Source: Sphingomonas sp. LY54
GTDB taxonomy: Bacteria; Pseudomonadota; Alphaproteobacteria; Sphingomonadales; Sphingomonadaceae
Direction: 5' to 3'
DNA length: 64,000 nucleotides
NCBI RefSeq assembly: GCF_035594035.1
Contig: NZ_CP141588.1
Span: 434,001 to 498,000 of the forward strand
The notes under the pieces are model-generated. The model had not been told where the DNA came from, ran no database searches, and saw only the letters and a list, made by a program, of their open reading frames with translations. A program made the translations under genes and the position numbers. The number at the start of each line of letters is the position of its first letter. The stretch's first letter is position 1. Positions 7,652 through 16,729 of the stretch are shown here, piece after piece.

Positions 7652-9467
7652 TCTTACCGCCCTTGCCCAGGCACTGCCGCACCGCAGACCAGAAGGCATC
7701 GACCTCGTCGAGCTCCAGTCGGGCCGCCACAGCCTCGTCGTCGTCGCGATCCGCCAGATCAGCTGCGAAGCCGTCGAGGAGATCCGAAATCGATGTGGCG
7801 CGGGTCTCGAACTGCGCGGGGTTTCGCGCCCAGGCCGACAGAACCTCTTCTAGCGCGAACGTTGCGATGCCGGGAAGCATGCCGTCCGGACCGCGTGGCA
7901 CGCCGGGCGGGTCGCCGCCCGACCAGGTCGAGGTCTCAACGGGAGTGATGCCCTGCAGCCGGGCGCGCAGCCACGCCGCCAGGTTAGACGTGCCGATATA
8001 GGCGGCGGTTGCGGCGCGGTTGCGCGCCGGGACGTCGAGGCCCGGAAAAGCGACCGCCTGCGCCCAACTTCGCGTGACGGGTGGATCGGTTCGCGCGGTC
8101 GCGCGGAAGCCGACGAGAACCGTCTGCAAGCGCAGCGGGACGAGCTCGGTCCGCAATATGATCTGGCCTGCTCCTTGCGGCCATTCGACGGGCGCATCGG
8201 GGTAGGTGAACAGCCAAGTCTCTAGGCGGTAATCAGCGAGGAAGGCGGTCAGTTCGGCTTCGGTCGCGAGCGTCAATCGATCCGGTTCTGCCACGAGAGT
8301 GAAATCCGCCTCGAGCAGAGGCTGGAGCGCGTCGTCGAGCGCGCGCTCGGCCGCCTCTACCGCGAGCGCTTCTTCGCTCGGTGGTTTGGCGACAGCCAGC
8401 GCCTGCGCTTCGGCAAAGGCTTCGAGGGCGACCACGATCGGCTCACCGACATCGAGTTCCACGACGATCTCTGCGTTGCCCTTCGCCAGGCCGCGACCGG
8501 TGGCATTGGCGCTGCCGATCCACAGCCGGCGCGTCCTGTCATTGCGCTGCAGGACCAGCTTGGCGTGCAGGCCGCTCGGCGCGACGGGATCAGGCGCTTC
8601 CGCCGCCGAGGTCTCGTCGCGCTCGCGCACGGTGGCCGGCGTATCGCGTTGCGGCGTGCCGGCAACCCGCATGGTCGTTCCCGGAAGCTCGCCAAGCGCA
8701 TCGGCCGTCGGTGCGATCGTGACGAGATCGACGGGGGTCCGCGGGGCCTTGATGCCGAGCGCGTCAAGTCCGCCCCGATTGACGAAGGGGCTGATGACGA
8801 GGGTGCGGCGAACGCGAGGTAGCGGAGTGAAAAAGGATTTGCGCTCACCGAGCCGTCGCCAGTGCAGCGCGCGAACTTTGGTATCCGCGGGCGCCTGCCA
8901 GCGGAGCGTGGTGAGCTCGTCGATGATGAGTTTGGACCAGCCCAGCGGCTGCGCCAGCTCGCCGACCATCCTGGCGATATCGGGGATGCGGCCGCTGCGA
9001 CCGGGTGCCCCACACAGGACAATCCCCGCTTCACGGTCGGCGCTGACCGTGAGATTGCGACTGCCGATCCAGAGACGCCATCGGGGTTCGTCCTCGTCGC
9101 CGATGTAGCGGGCAAGCACGCACTTCGGATGCCAGGACGCGCCGAGCCGGGGTGTGACCTGATGCAGCATGCCGTCGAGCAGATGGAGGATGCCGAAGTG
9201 ACGCCGCGCGACCTGCAGCCTGCCCTTCTGATACAGGATGCGCAGGTGCGGCCCCAGCGTCTCGATCGCATCGGCCAGGCACATCGGGCCGCCACTCAGT
9301 TCGTCCTCGACCTGACCGGACATCGAGATGAGCATGGCGGTGACGGCGACGAGGTCGAGCGAATAGGTCAGGCAGGCCATCCGCTCGATCGTGAGGCCGG
9401 GTCCCGGTCGCATTACCTCGAACACCGAATAGGCCTGCTCCGACCCGAACGGGCGATGGTCGTTCAT
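7641..9467 (-). CDS. Phospholipase D-like (HKD superfamily) protein
   Basis: This protein of about 608 residues contains two PLD-type half-sites. The first is HPKCVLARY near residue 112 with WIGSRNLT downstream. The second is LHAKLVLQR near 300 with WIGSANATGRG. The His and Lys of HxK are kept and the trailing Gly-Ser-x-Asn is present, but the canonical Asp four residues after the Lys is Arg in both halves. This variation occurs in helicase-associated PLD-like proteins that act on nucleic acid rather than lipid. The C-terminal ~250 residues are not recognised. ATG 9467 overlaps the DUF6361 stop (ATGA), and the 3' end overlaps the helicase start. The likely role is a nuclease or DNA-binding partner of the helicase. 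Confidence 0.83.
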   Translation of the reverse strand: MNDHRPFGSEQAYSVFEVMRPGPGLTIERMACLTYSLDLVAVTAMLISMSGQVEDELSGGPMCLADAIETLGPHLRILYQKGRLQVARRHFGILHLLDGMLHQVTPRLGASWHPKCVLARYIGDEDEPRWRLWIGSRNLTVSADREAGIVLCGAPGRSGRIPDIARMVGELAQPLGWSKLIIDELTTLRWQAPADTKVRALHWRRLGERKSFFTPLPRVRRTLVISPFVNRGGLDALGIKAPRTPVDLVTIAPTADALGELPGTTMRVAGTPQRDTPATVRERDETSAAEAPDPVAPSGLHAKLVLQRNDRTRRLWIGSANATGRGLAKGNAEIVVELDVGEPIVVALEAFAEAQALAVAKPPSEEALAVEAAERALDDALQPLLEADFTLVAEPDRLTLATEAELTAFLADYRLETWLFTYPDAPVEWPQGAGQIILRTELVPLRLQTVLVGFRATARTDPPVTRSWAQAVAFPGLDVPARNRAATAAYIGTSNLAAWLRARLQGITPVETSTWSGGDPPGVPRGPDGMLPGIATFALEEVLSAWARNPAQFETRATSISDLLDGFAADLADRDDDEAVAARLELDEVDAFWSAVRQCLGKGGKNGA

Positions 9468-10663
9468 GCGCGCGGCGCCAGTTCGTCGAGGAAGCGCGCG
9501 ACCTTTTCCCAGCGATAGGTCAACGGCCACGGTTCGAAAGGCGACCATTGCGCGCGACGATCGACCGAGCCCTGCAGAAGAAACGCGCGATCGCCCTTGA
9601 GATCGAATTCACGCGCAAGGAAGATCGGTCGCATCGCGCTGTAGTCGCCGCGGTGGCCAGATAACCATTCCTGCGTCGCGGCGAGCAGCGGTCGCAGGCG
9701 GCCCACCGCGGTAACATCATCCTGGAGTTCATCGAGGTCGAGCGTCAGCGCCTTGTCGGCATGATCGGCGAGGGCGGTGGCGAGCATAGTGTCGGGCGCC
9801 GGCACAGTCGCGCCATCGGTGCGCTTGAGATCGCCGACCATCGCGACGTAGAGCGCGCGAGCGATGCACACAAGCGACGCGGCCTGATCGGCGCGGTCGA
9901 GCTTGCGCTTCTCATCGTCGGTACAAAGCTGGCGGACAGCGCGACTGTTGAGCGCGTCCGGCGCACAGCGACGACGCGCCGCAAGACGTGACAGCAACGG
10001 CGCCTCATCGGGATGCCCGAGCCTAGACCAGGCAGCAAGGATGCGCTCGCCTTCCAACTTGCCGGCATCGAGCTCGAAATCCAACGCGCCGCGCTTGCGG
10101 CTCCAGCCGGCGGGCATCGGCGGCGGATCGAGAAAGAAGTTACCACGCGCGGCTGCATCGACTTCGAGCCGATCTCGACGGGTGAGCTGATCCCAGCAAC
10201 GGTCGAGATCGCCACGATACGGCGCGATCCCGGTCGAGGGGAGTGGCGCCAGCAGGCCCCATGTTCTAAGCGCGCTCCAGTAGATGGCGCTCGGCTTCGA
10301 CACCGGGCTCCCGCCTTTACGGAGTACACGTCCGCCGATGATCCCCGTGCGATCGCCGCGACCGTAATGCTCGATCAGCCGATGACCCGTGCGATCCTCA
10401 ATCTCGCGGAACATTGGTTCCGGGAAGTCGCCACCGGGACTGCGCTGCGCCATTTCCTCTAGCGCCCAGGCGATGAACCAGACGTAGCGCAGGCTGGTAT
10501 GCTGTACGGATGTGCCGGGGAAGAACAGGTCGGCGTAGGCGAAGTGGATGACGCCGAAGCCCAGTTCGTCCCGCGTGCCCTCGAGACCGGCATCGTCGAG
10601 GCTGGCTTCGGCAGCCATGCGCTCGGATTGTGACAGCCATACCCAACCTAGCTTTGGTTCCAA
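9464..10663 (-). CDS. DUF6361 family protein, first gene of the three-gene operon
   Basis: This 399-residue protein shows the DUF6361 N-terminal pattern: LGWVWLSQSE, then TRDELGFGVIHFAYADLFFP and GTSVQHTSLRYVWFIAW. No catalytic motif is known for the family. The start is TTG at 10663: AGGAGG lies six bases upstream, and no ATG is placed as well. The gene ends in an ATGA overlap with the PLD-like gene, so all three proteins are probably made in fixed ratio. DUF6361 genes are typically accessory and occur beside helicases and PLD-like proteins. I infer a sensor or scaffold role without direct evidence. Confidence 0.8.
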   Translation of the reverse strand: MEPKLGWVWLSQSERMAAEASLDDAGLEGTRDELGFGVIHFAYADLFFPGTSVQHTSLRYVWFIAWALEEMAQRSPGGDFPEPMFREIEDRTGHRLIEHYGRGDRTGIIGGRVLRKGGSPVSKPSAIYWSALRTWGLLAPLPSTGIAPYRGDLDRCWDQLTRRDRLEVDAAARGNFFLDPPPMPAGWSRKRGALDFELDAGKLEGERILAAWSRLGHPDEAPLLSRLAARRRCAPDALNSRAVRQLCTDDEKRKLDRADQAASLVCIARALYVAMVGDLKRTDGATVPAPDTMLATALADHADKALTLDLDELQDDVTAVGRLRPLLAATQEWLSGHRGDYSAMRPIFLAREFDLKGDRAFLLQGSVDRRAQWSPFEPWPLTYRWEKVARFLDELAPRA

Positions 10664-11591
10664 ACGAATCCTCCTGGCGAATACTGGATGTACAGACTTT
10701 TACGCCGCTCGGCTTTGCCAAGTGCCGTTGTCGCCGGTTCGGTTACGTCCTCCAAAACTTCTCGCGGCTTTTGTTAGCTGAACAACGGCGCCCCGTGCTG
10801 CGACAAAGGAGAGAAGGGCTGACCGGAACGTTGTCAACCGGATAGCACGCAAATCAGCAAAGGTCTTCAGCGTCCCGATCAGGTTTCACGATGCCTATGT
10901 CGCGGCGCTGAGCCAGAAGGGCGCATTAAAAGCCTGGGGCTAGCGACGCCAATCAGTTAGCGCCGGCATGGCAGAACTGGTTACGGACGATGGGTTGATG
11001 CGCGAGCCGCTTGCGCATCCCGGCACAATCAAGCGAATACGGGAGTCGGCCGCCGAGCAACGGTAAACGCGTGGATGAATGCCCGGACAGCGCCAGCAAG
11101 CGCAGGGCGCGAGGAACGACCCGCTCCCCGCCGCGCCCAAGGCGAACAAGAGCGACGCGTCACCCAAGAAGACTAGGCCCAGACCCAATTCGTCGGCCCT
11201 GCGTCTAACTGCTGCTTGATGCGTGGCTATGCAGCTTCACCCGCGCTGACTCTCAACTCCAGCTCTCGCGCATCAGGCGCCGGCCGCCCCTCCCCGCTAG
11301 CAGCGAGTGCGTCGGGGAGCCGTTAGACTGGTCCGAGTTCATCAAGCTCCCTGACACACCGACTGCCCTTTCGATTAACGGAAACGGGTTGATCGGCGAC
11401 GAGGCGATACGGACGCGATACTTCGCGGGAGCGCGCCGGGAGCGCCCGGCATGATTATGGCCGGTACTCAGATCAGCCGGGAATTTCGCTGACCTGGGGT
11501 GAAGCTCCGACTCCGAGCCGCGTCTGGACTCAGTATCTGGCCGAAATCGAGTTGAGAGGCGCGAATTGGTATCCTCCGATTTTCGAGCAGG
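10664..11591. other. Gene-poor stretch between the two island cassettes, remnants only
   Basis: This stretch upstream of the DUF6361 operon holds no intact gene that I can defend. A 32-codon frame at 10968-11066 (MAELVTDDGLMREPLAHPG...) and the tail of another frame ending near 10943 (FHDAYVAALSQKGALKAWG) look like fragments. Copy B of the diverged repeat begins at 11333 and reads on in frame to a stop near 11454. A shifted frame then continues with coding-like sequence (RVWTQYLAEIELRGANWYPP) to TAA 11597-11599, overlapping the end of the ATPase-DUF3883 gene. The promoter of the DUF6361 operon should lie in 10664-10800, but no clear -35/-10 pair is visible. Confidence 0.5.
11333..11396 (+). 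repeat. Diverged direct repeat, copy B
   Basis: This is the partner of the segment at 4023. The first 23 bases are identical, followed by about 40 bases of weaker similarity in the same reading frame (peptide EFIKLPDTPTALSINGNGLI). It lies 7.3 kb from copy A in the same orientation, and the pair brackets the DUF6361-PLD-helicase operon and its upstream spacer. Downstream the frame is broken once and then continues to a stop at 11599, consistent with a decaying gene. Confidence 0.6.
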
Positions 11592-14500
11592 TCAGGTAAT
11601 AATGTTTGGCGTGTCATTCGCGCAGTTTTGGATGATCGCTACGGCCGTCCAGCCTCGATCGAAAGTAAAGGTGCCGGTCCTTCCAAACGGATTGCGAATC
11701 TTGACGATGCGGGCTCGCGCATCGTCTTCCGCATGCTCGACCACGTACAGCCAATACTGGTCGCCATAACGGCGTGCATGCTCCATCTGAGGCTGGCTTA
11801 GGCCCACGGGACGGCCGGCAAGACTGCCCGTCATCGCCTTGACCTCGATCCACCGCTGCGGTTCGCCGATCGCGTCTGTTTCGATCAGGTCGAATCCCTT
11901 GTTGCCCGGTGGCAGGCGCTCCAGCCGCGGCTCAAATTCAAGGATACGCGCGATCGCGTGATCCTCCAGCCGCATTCGCGCTTCCTGAGTGAGGCCGTCC
12001 GGATCTGCCTCACCCTCGCCTACATGGGCGGCGACGTAGGAAATGAACTCACGTTCGCCGCCACGGTTGCCATTCCCGCCGGTGCCCTTCCCCTTGCTCT
12101 TGCCCGAGCCACTACCGCTGCTCCCGCCGCCACCTCCAGTGCTCCCGCTTTCATCATGATCTTCGCCGTTGTCACCTCCCCGTCCGTCGCCATCGGGCGG
12201 CGCATCCTCGTCCTCGCCATCGCCAACGTCGTAACCATCTTCTTCGTCGTGATCACTCGCCTCGCTGTGATTTTCCCCGGTCCTATCATCGTCGCTCTCA
12301 TCGTCCGGGTCGACTTTGAGACGCGTACGCAGCTGAGCAAGATCCGTGACGCCAAGCCGTTTAAGTTCGTCGAGAACATCGGTGTCTATCCCCACTTCGC
12401 GAGCGAGCGCAGCGATCGCCGGCGGCTTGAATTGGATGCGGCTTTCGAGAAGCGGATGCGTCGGCCAGTCCAGGTCCTCGAACAACATCTCCGACGGCAG
12501 GCGAAGAACGCCATCGCGGTCAGATATCCAGGCATGCGCGTTCAACTTACGAATGAAGTGTGCATCAAACGAAGTCGTACGCTGATAATGGTAGGTCCAG
12601 CTATATTGCACGGACAGGGCATTGGCACGACGATCGGCCAGTTCCGCTAGCGCTTCCCAAAGCTGGCGCGATCGATCGCGCCGCTCTGCCTCGGGCAATG
12701 TCGGCAGCAATGCGAGCAATCCGTCGAGCCCGGTGATATCCTGATCAAAAATGCTGTTCTCGTAGGTGCAGCTCTCGCAGCCTGCGGCGCGCCGGTATTC
12801 CCGGCGCGTCTTCTCGGGCAGGTCACAAGGAACCGCAATCGTACGCAAGATGCGTACGCCGCCGCACGCTTCGAGCATCTCGCGGACCGCCTCTCCGCGA
12901 AGACACGCATAGCTGCTATCGAGCAGCAGCACGCCCTCGACCCCCTGAAAGAGATTCACCATTCGGTTCGAGGCGAGATAAACCTCGGTCGGGCGCGAGA
13001 TGAAATCGTCTCCGCTCTTTGCATCGGTGCACATCACAATCGATGAGACCTTTAGCGCCTCCACAAGCTTGCCGCGCTGGACGGAAGAATCGGTTTGGAA
13101 GGCGCGCAGAATGCGCCCAATGTCCTCCTCATAGTTCGAGGTGTCGACGTCTCCGTTCTATATTTGGGAAGAAGATTGCGAATCACGTCGTCAACGGGGT
13201 CTGGCTTAGTAAGCCCAACGCCCTGAAGAAACTTGAGGGTCTGCGGCGTGCACAGAGTAGCCCGCAAAGTTGGAAAACCGGTCTTTCCCTCACCGGGAAG
13301 AAAGGCCTGAATGACCCCGTCTCGAATTAGCCGCACCTGTTTTCCGCCCTCAAGCCTAAGCAGCGGCATTTCTTTCGCGCGGCTCCGCCACAGAGCAGGT
13401 TGAGCGGCGAGCGCCCGATACAGACGCACCATCCAGCTGTCCGATTGATTGGTGAGGAACGCCTCCGTCATTCGGGCAAGCGCCATCTCCAACGTCAGCT
13501 CAGTAACCTTCAGCTCCTGCATCAGGAAACTTCGCAATTGGGGCGCACGGTCGGTGGTAATCTCGGCGCTCACCCATGAGACATTCCCATCCCCGCCAAG
13601 CAACTTTCCTTATTGCTGCGGCCCGAGCAGGTCGCGCACGTCCTGCGCGCGGGCGAGACGCACATCGCCGGCGGCGGCGAAACGGCCGGTCGAAGTTGGA
13701 ACGAGGCGCTCTTCTGTGAATGCGCGCACGGTACGATCGAACAGAGGTGCGAAGAGGCTGCCCGCAAGTTTCTGGCGCTCGAGCGGGAGCGACTTCAATA
13801 CCGCGACTTCTAGCAAACCGACATCCCGCAGACGAAGGAGCGCCTCGACGAGCAGGTCGGCGGTGATAGCCGCAAGCTTGACGTTCCAAGGCTTGTCCAC
13901 CGGTACGTTGTCACGGCTCGGCGTCGTTTGATACGGACCCTGGACGAGAAAGCCTGTGTAGGTTGGCAGGACCGTCGGGAAGAAGACCACAAGCCGCGCG
14001 TCGGTGATCGGGCGAACGACCCTTTTGTCGTCCTCGAGAACGGTAAGGAACGCGATTTCTACGAGGCCGACCGGATTACCTTCATGCTCGACGGGGCGGG
14101 AAAACAGCAGATAGGTCTCATCGCGCGGCCCGCTGGCGCCACGTGCAGAGAGCCGCACCTGGTGCATGAACCCCTCGCTGGTGGGCGCGCGCTCATAGTT
14201 GCCGCTGCCGCCGCCTTCCACGCTCCAGACAACCTTGTCGACATGCTTGAGGAAGAGGAGCGCCTCTGGACCAAGCGCAGCGAGTCCGGCGGCGATTTCG
14301 TCGAAGGGCCCTGTTTCTTCCACCTTTAGCGGGAGGAGGATGACCGTTTCCTCTGACTCGCGGGCACAAGCCGGCACCGCTTCCGGAAGCACATAATCCA
14401 AGATAACGAAGGCTTCGTCCCCCGAATGCACTTCGGGACGCTCGGTGACTGCATAGACCGATTTGAAGCCGATACCGAACCGGCCGATCGCGGTGATGTC

Positions 14501-14791
14501 CTTGGTGCTCTCGTCGATCCCGCAAATGCCGCGGACATCGTCCTTGTCGAAGGGCGCGCCGTAATGGGAGATGCGGAGCCGATCCCGCGTGAGCTCGAAC
14601 AGGACGGTTCGCGAGCCCGCCCAATCTGGACCGCGCCGGCGCAAAGCATCCTCCGCGTTCTGCAACACCTCATGAATGAAGTGGGTCCGCCGGTCGTAAC
14701 GATCCTCGAGCAGCATTTTGCCGATGCGCTTGATCGCCCGGCCATACTCGATCCTGTTTTCCTCGGTCAGGGCCACATAATCGGTGGTCAC
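11592..14791 (-). pseudogene. Sacsin/HSP90-like (GHKL) ATPase with DUF3883 domain, disrupted twice
   Basis: Read as one gene, this is about 1066 codons. The start is GTG 14791, with GGGAGG upstream and a GTGA overlap with the nuclease fragment. Residues 1-200 form a GHKL ATPase: N-box FIHEVLQNAEDAL and glycine box IGRFGIGFKSVYAV, as in sacsin-type proteins. A long acidic then Gly/Ser-rich linker lies at about 12310-12060. The C-terminus (11592-11960) is a DUF3883 domain, with KGFDLIETDAIGEPQRWIEVKAM, a PD-(D/E)XK-like core. Two lesions are visible. An in-frame TAA at 13612-13610 follows DLLGPQQ and the same frame continues GKLLGGDGNVSW. A one-base loss near 13158 shifts the frame between DVIRNLLPKY and DVDTSNYEEDIGRIL. 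No full-length product is expected. Confidence 0.82.
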
Positions 14792-15276
14792 GCGCAGCCT
14801 CCCGCCGCTTCGCCGGCCGAGCAAAGCCGCCGGAAATCGCATTGCCGGCAGCGATTTTGGTCGGGGTCCGGCGTGAACGCGTTGCTGCGCAGTGCCGCGG
14901 CCGTCGCATGGACGCGGGCGGTCACGTCCTGGATGAGATCCTCATCGACGGTGCGGGCCTTGCGGCGCTGCTTGTCGAGCTCATAGGTTTCGACAAAGTC
15001 CGCGTCGCGGCCGGTAAGCTCGCGGTAGCCGAGCGCATAGATGTGAAGCTGCGCCTCGGTCAGCGCTTCCGCTTGGGCCCGCTCGTTCGACTTCAAGTCG
15101 ACGATCGCGATGTCGCCGCTGTCCCGTCGGCGTACCAAGTCGATGCGGCCCGCCACCGAGACACCATTGCCCAGGTTGAGCTCGATCGCCTTCTCACTGA
15201 GCTCGAGATGAGCGAATTCGGCCTTGCGCGCCTCAATATAGGCGTTGACCGTGCGTAAATTCGACGGGATCATCAT
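14788..15276 (-). pseudogene. C-terminal fragment of a RecB-like PD-(D/E)XK nuclease
   Basis: About 155 residues carry the nuclease motifs in order: GRIDLVRR (first Asp), IAIVDLKSNE (Asp-x-Lys) and AQLHIYALGY (Gln-x3-Tyr). They end in the Cys cluster CRQCDFRRLC, as in the RecB/AddB/Cas4 type that holds an iron-sulfur cluster. In known proteins this domain ends a long UvrD-type helicase or nuclease chain, and here everything upstream is missing. Homology stops at NLRTVNAY (about 15252). The ATG codons at 15276/15273 lie in antisense recombinase sequence, so the apparent N-terminus is an accident of the junction. The 3' end overlaps the ATPase gene start (GTGA), which shows the two were once one operon. 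Confidence 0.75.
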
Positions 15277-16729
15277 CGAAAACCTCTCGCGATTGACGCG
15301 CGACGTTGAGGACGCCGCCTACACAATGAAGCGCGCCGAGTTCCATGGTGTGAAACTGTACCCCGCCAATGACAACGGTTCGCCGGTTTCCGGCGATATG
15401 GCGAATTTCCAGGCGATGATGGCCGAGATGGCTCGCAAGCAGGGTGCGCAGATGATCCACCGGTCGATGAGCGGTCTCGTCCTTGGTGGAAAGTCAGCCG
15501 GTGGGAAAAGCTACGGCTACCGCTCCAAGGCGCGCCGACCCGGTGAGCGCGGCGGCGAACTGGAAGTCGTAGAAGAGGAGGCGGAGATAGTCCGCGAGAT
15601 TTTCGTCCGCTACGTCGCCGGCGAGTCCCCCCGCGCTATCATCACCGATCTGAATCGCAGGGGTATTCCAAGCCCGCGGGCGGGGATCAAGCGCAAGGAC
15701 GGGTCGCTGACCACAGGGCGCTGGCGAGACAGCACGCTGAATGGGAACAAGGATCGGGAGACCGGCATCCTTTTCAACCCCCTTTACGCGGGTGTGCGCA
15801 AGTGGAACCGAACGAAACACATGAAGCATCCCGACACGGCCAGCCGCGTGTCGCGCGTCAATTCGAAGGATCAGTGGACCATAATGGGTGTGCCGGAGCT
15901 CGCAATCATCAAACCCGAGATCTGGGAAGCCGCGCAGAACCGTAAGGCAGACCGCAGCTTCAAGCAGAACACTCGACAGGCTCAGCGTGCGAAGCGCCTG
16001 TTCTCGGGACTGCTCCGGTGCGGGTCTTGTGGTTCGACGATCAACAGCAACGGCGTGGATGCAAAGACCGGCAAACCTCGCGTGCAGTGCGCCGGCAACG
16101 CCTCGCAGGGCATCTGCGACAACCCCGTCCGGGCCTATGTCGAGGACATCGAAGGCGTGGTGCTCACTGCCCTTCGCGCCAATCTCGCCGACACACGGCT
16201 CATGAACGCCTACATCGACGCCTACATGGCTGAACGAAAGCGCCTCGCCCGCCAAGCGGTCAACGAGCATGACACCATCAACAAGGGCCTTGCCGAGGTC
16301 GAGAGGAAGATGGAGCGACTCAAGAAGGCTTACATGGCGGGCGTCATCGAACTCGAGCAGTTCGGCGCGGACAATGCCCCGCTCAAGGACGAGAAGGCCG
16401 CACTCGTTGCCAAGCTCGCCGTCGTGGACGGGCCAGCGTCGGCGATCAGCTTCCATCCTGCCGCCGTCGCAAGCTTCAAGAACGCCCTGGCCGATCTGAA
16501 CTCAGTGCTGTGCGAGGATGGCGAACGACCATCCGCCAAGCTTATCCGCTCCGTGGTTGATCGCGTTATCGTGACGCCCGCCGAGAAGAAGCCGAAGTCG
16601 CCCTTCGAGCGGCGGTCCATGAGGGTGGAGATTATCGGCGGATTGGACGCTCTCTTGAACGGTACGGCGGTGGATCGCTGTGCCGCCCTCCCCGTCAGGG
16701 ATGGTAGTGGTAGCGGAGGAGGGACTTGA
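15245..16729 (+). pseudogene. Large serine recombinase lacking its catalytic N-terminus
   Basis: About 490 residues match large serine recombinases from the end of the catalytic domain onward: KFDGIIIENLSRLTRD, the recombinase domain (SYGYR to GVRKWN, followed by the NPLYAG-type region), a zinc ribbon (CGSCGS...CAG...GIC, codons ~260-295), a coiled coil (RKRLARQ... to ~400) and a C-terminal tail. The first ~80 residues, with the nucleophilic Ser and the YxRxS motif, are absent. In their place the sequence runs into the antisense of the nuclease gene at about 15250-15258. The last codons run into the tRNA-Met 3' end, the usual place for the integrase of an island. As it stands it cannot catalyse recombination. 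Confidence 0.8.
16707..16719 (-). repeat. Right attachment-site copy within the tRNA-Met 3' end
   Basis: The same 13 bases as at 4009-4021 form here the CCA, discriminator and acceptor 3' strand of tRNA-Met plus one base on either side. The recombinase frame reads through this site (its last codons are tRNA sequence), which puts the integrase next to its own attachment site. Confidence 0.65.

Larger units (their letters stand above)
4009..16719. mobile_element. Integrated genomic island at the 3' end of tRNA-Met
   Basis: The island is bounded on the right by the 3' end of the tRNA-Met gene and on the left by a 13-bp exact direct copy of that end (gtggtagcggagg at 4009-4021 and 16707-16719). 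Inside are accessory genes: the helicase, PLD-like and DUF6361 operon, a broken ATPase-DUF3883 gene, a nuclease fragment, and a serine recombinase next to the tRNA. Outside, gene order and gene types are housekeeping. The recombinase lacks its catalytic domain, so the element is probably no longer self-mobile. The exact ends are inferred from the repeat, and an older composite origin is possible. Confidence 0.7.

Noticed and set aside
4643..10663. Assignment of the operon as classical DISARM
   Set aside because: PLD-like and helicase genes are present, but DrmA, DrmB and any methyltransferase are absent and DUF6361 is not a DISARM part.
3720..13612. Stop-codon recoding as a general feature explaining both internal stops
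   Set aside because: One is TAG and the other TAA, the second gene also has a frameshift, and housekeeping genes here end normally with all three stops. Decay or sequencing error is simpler.
4009..16719. Prophage
   Set aside because: No structural, lysis, packaging or repressor genes are present; only an incomplete recombinase and defence-type genes.
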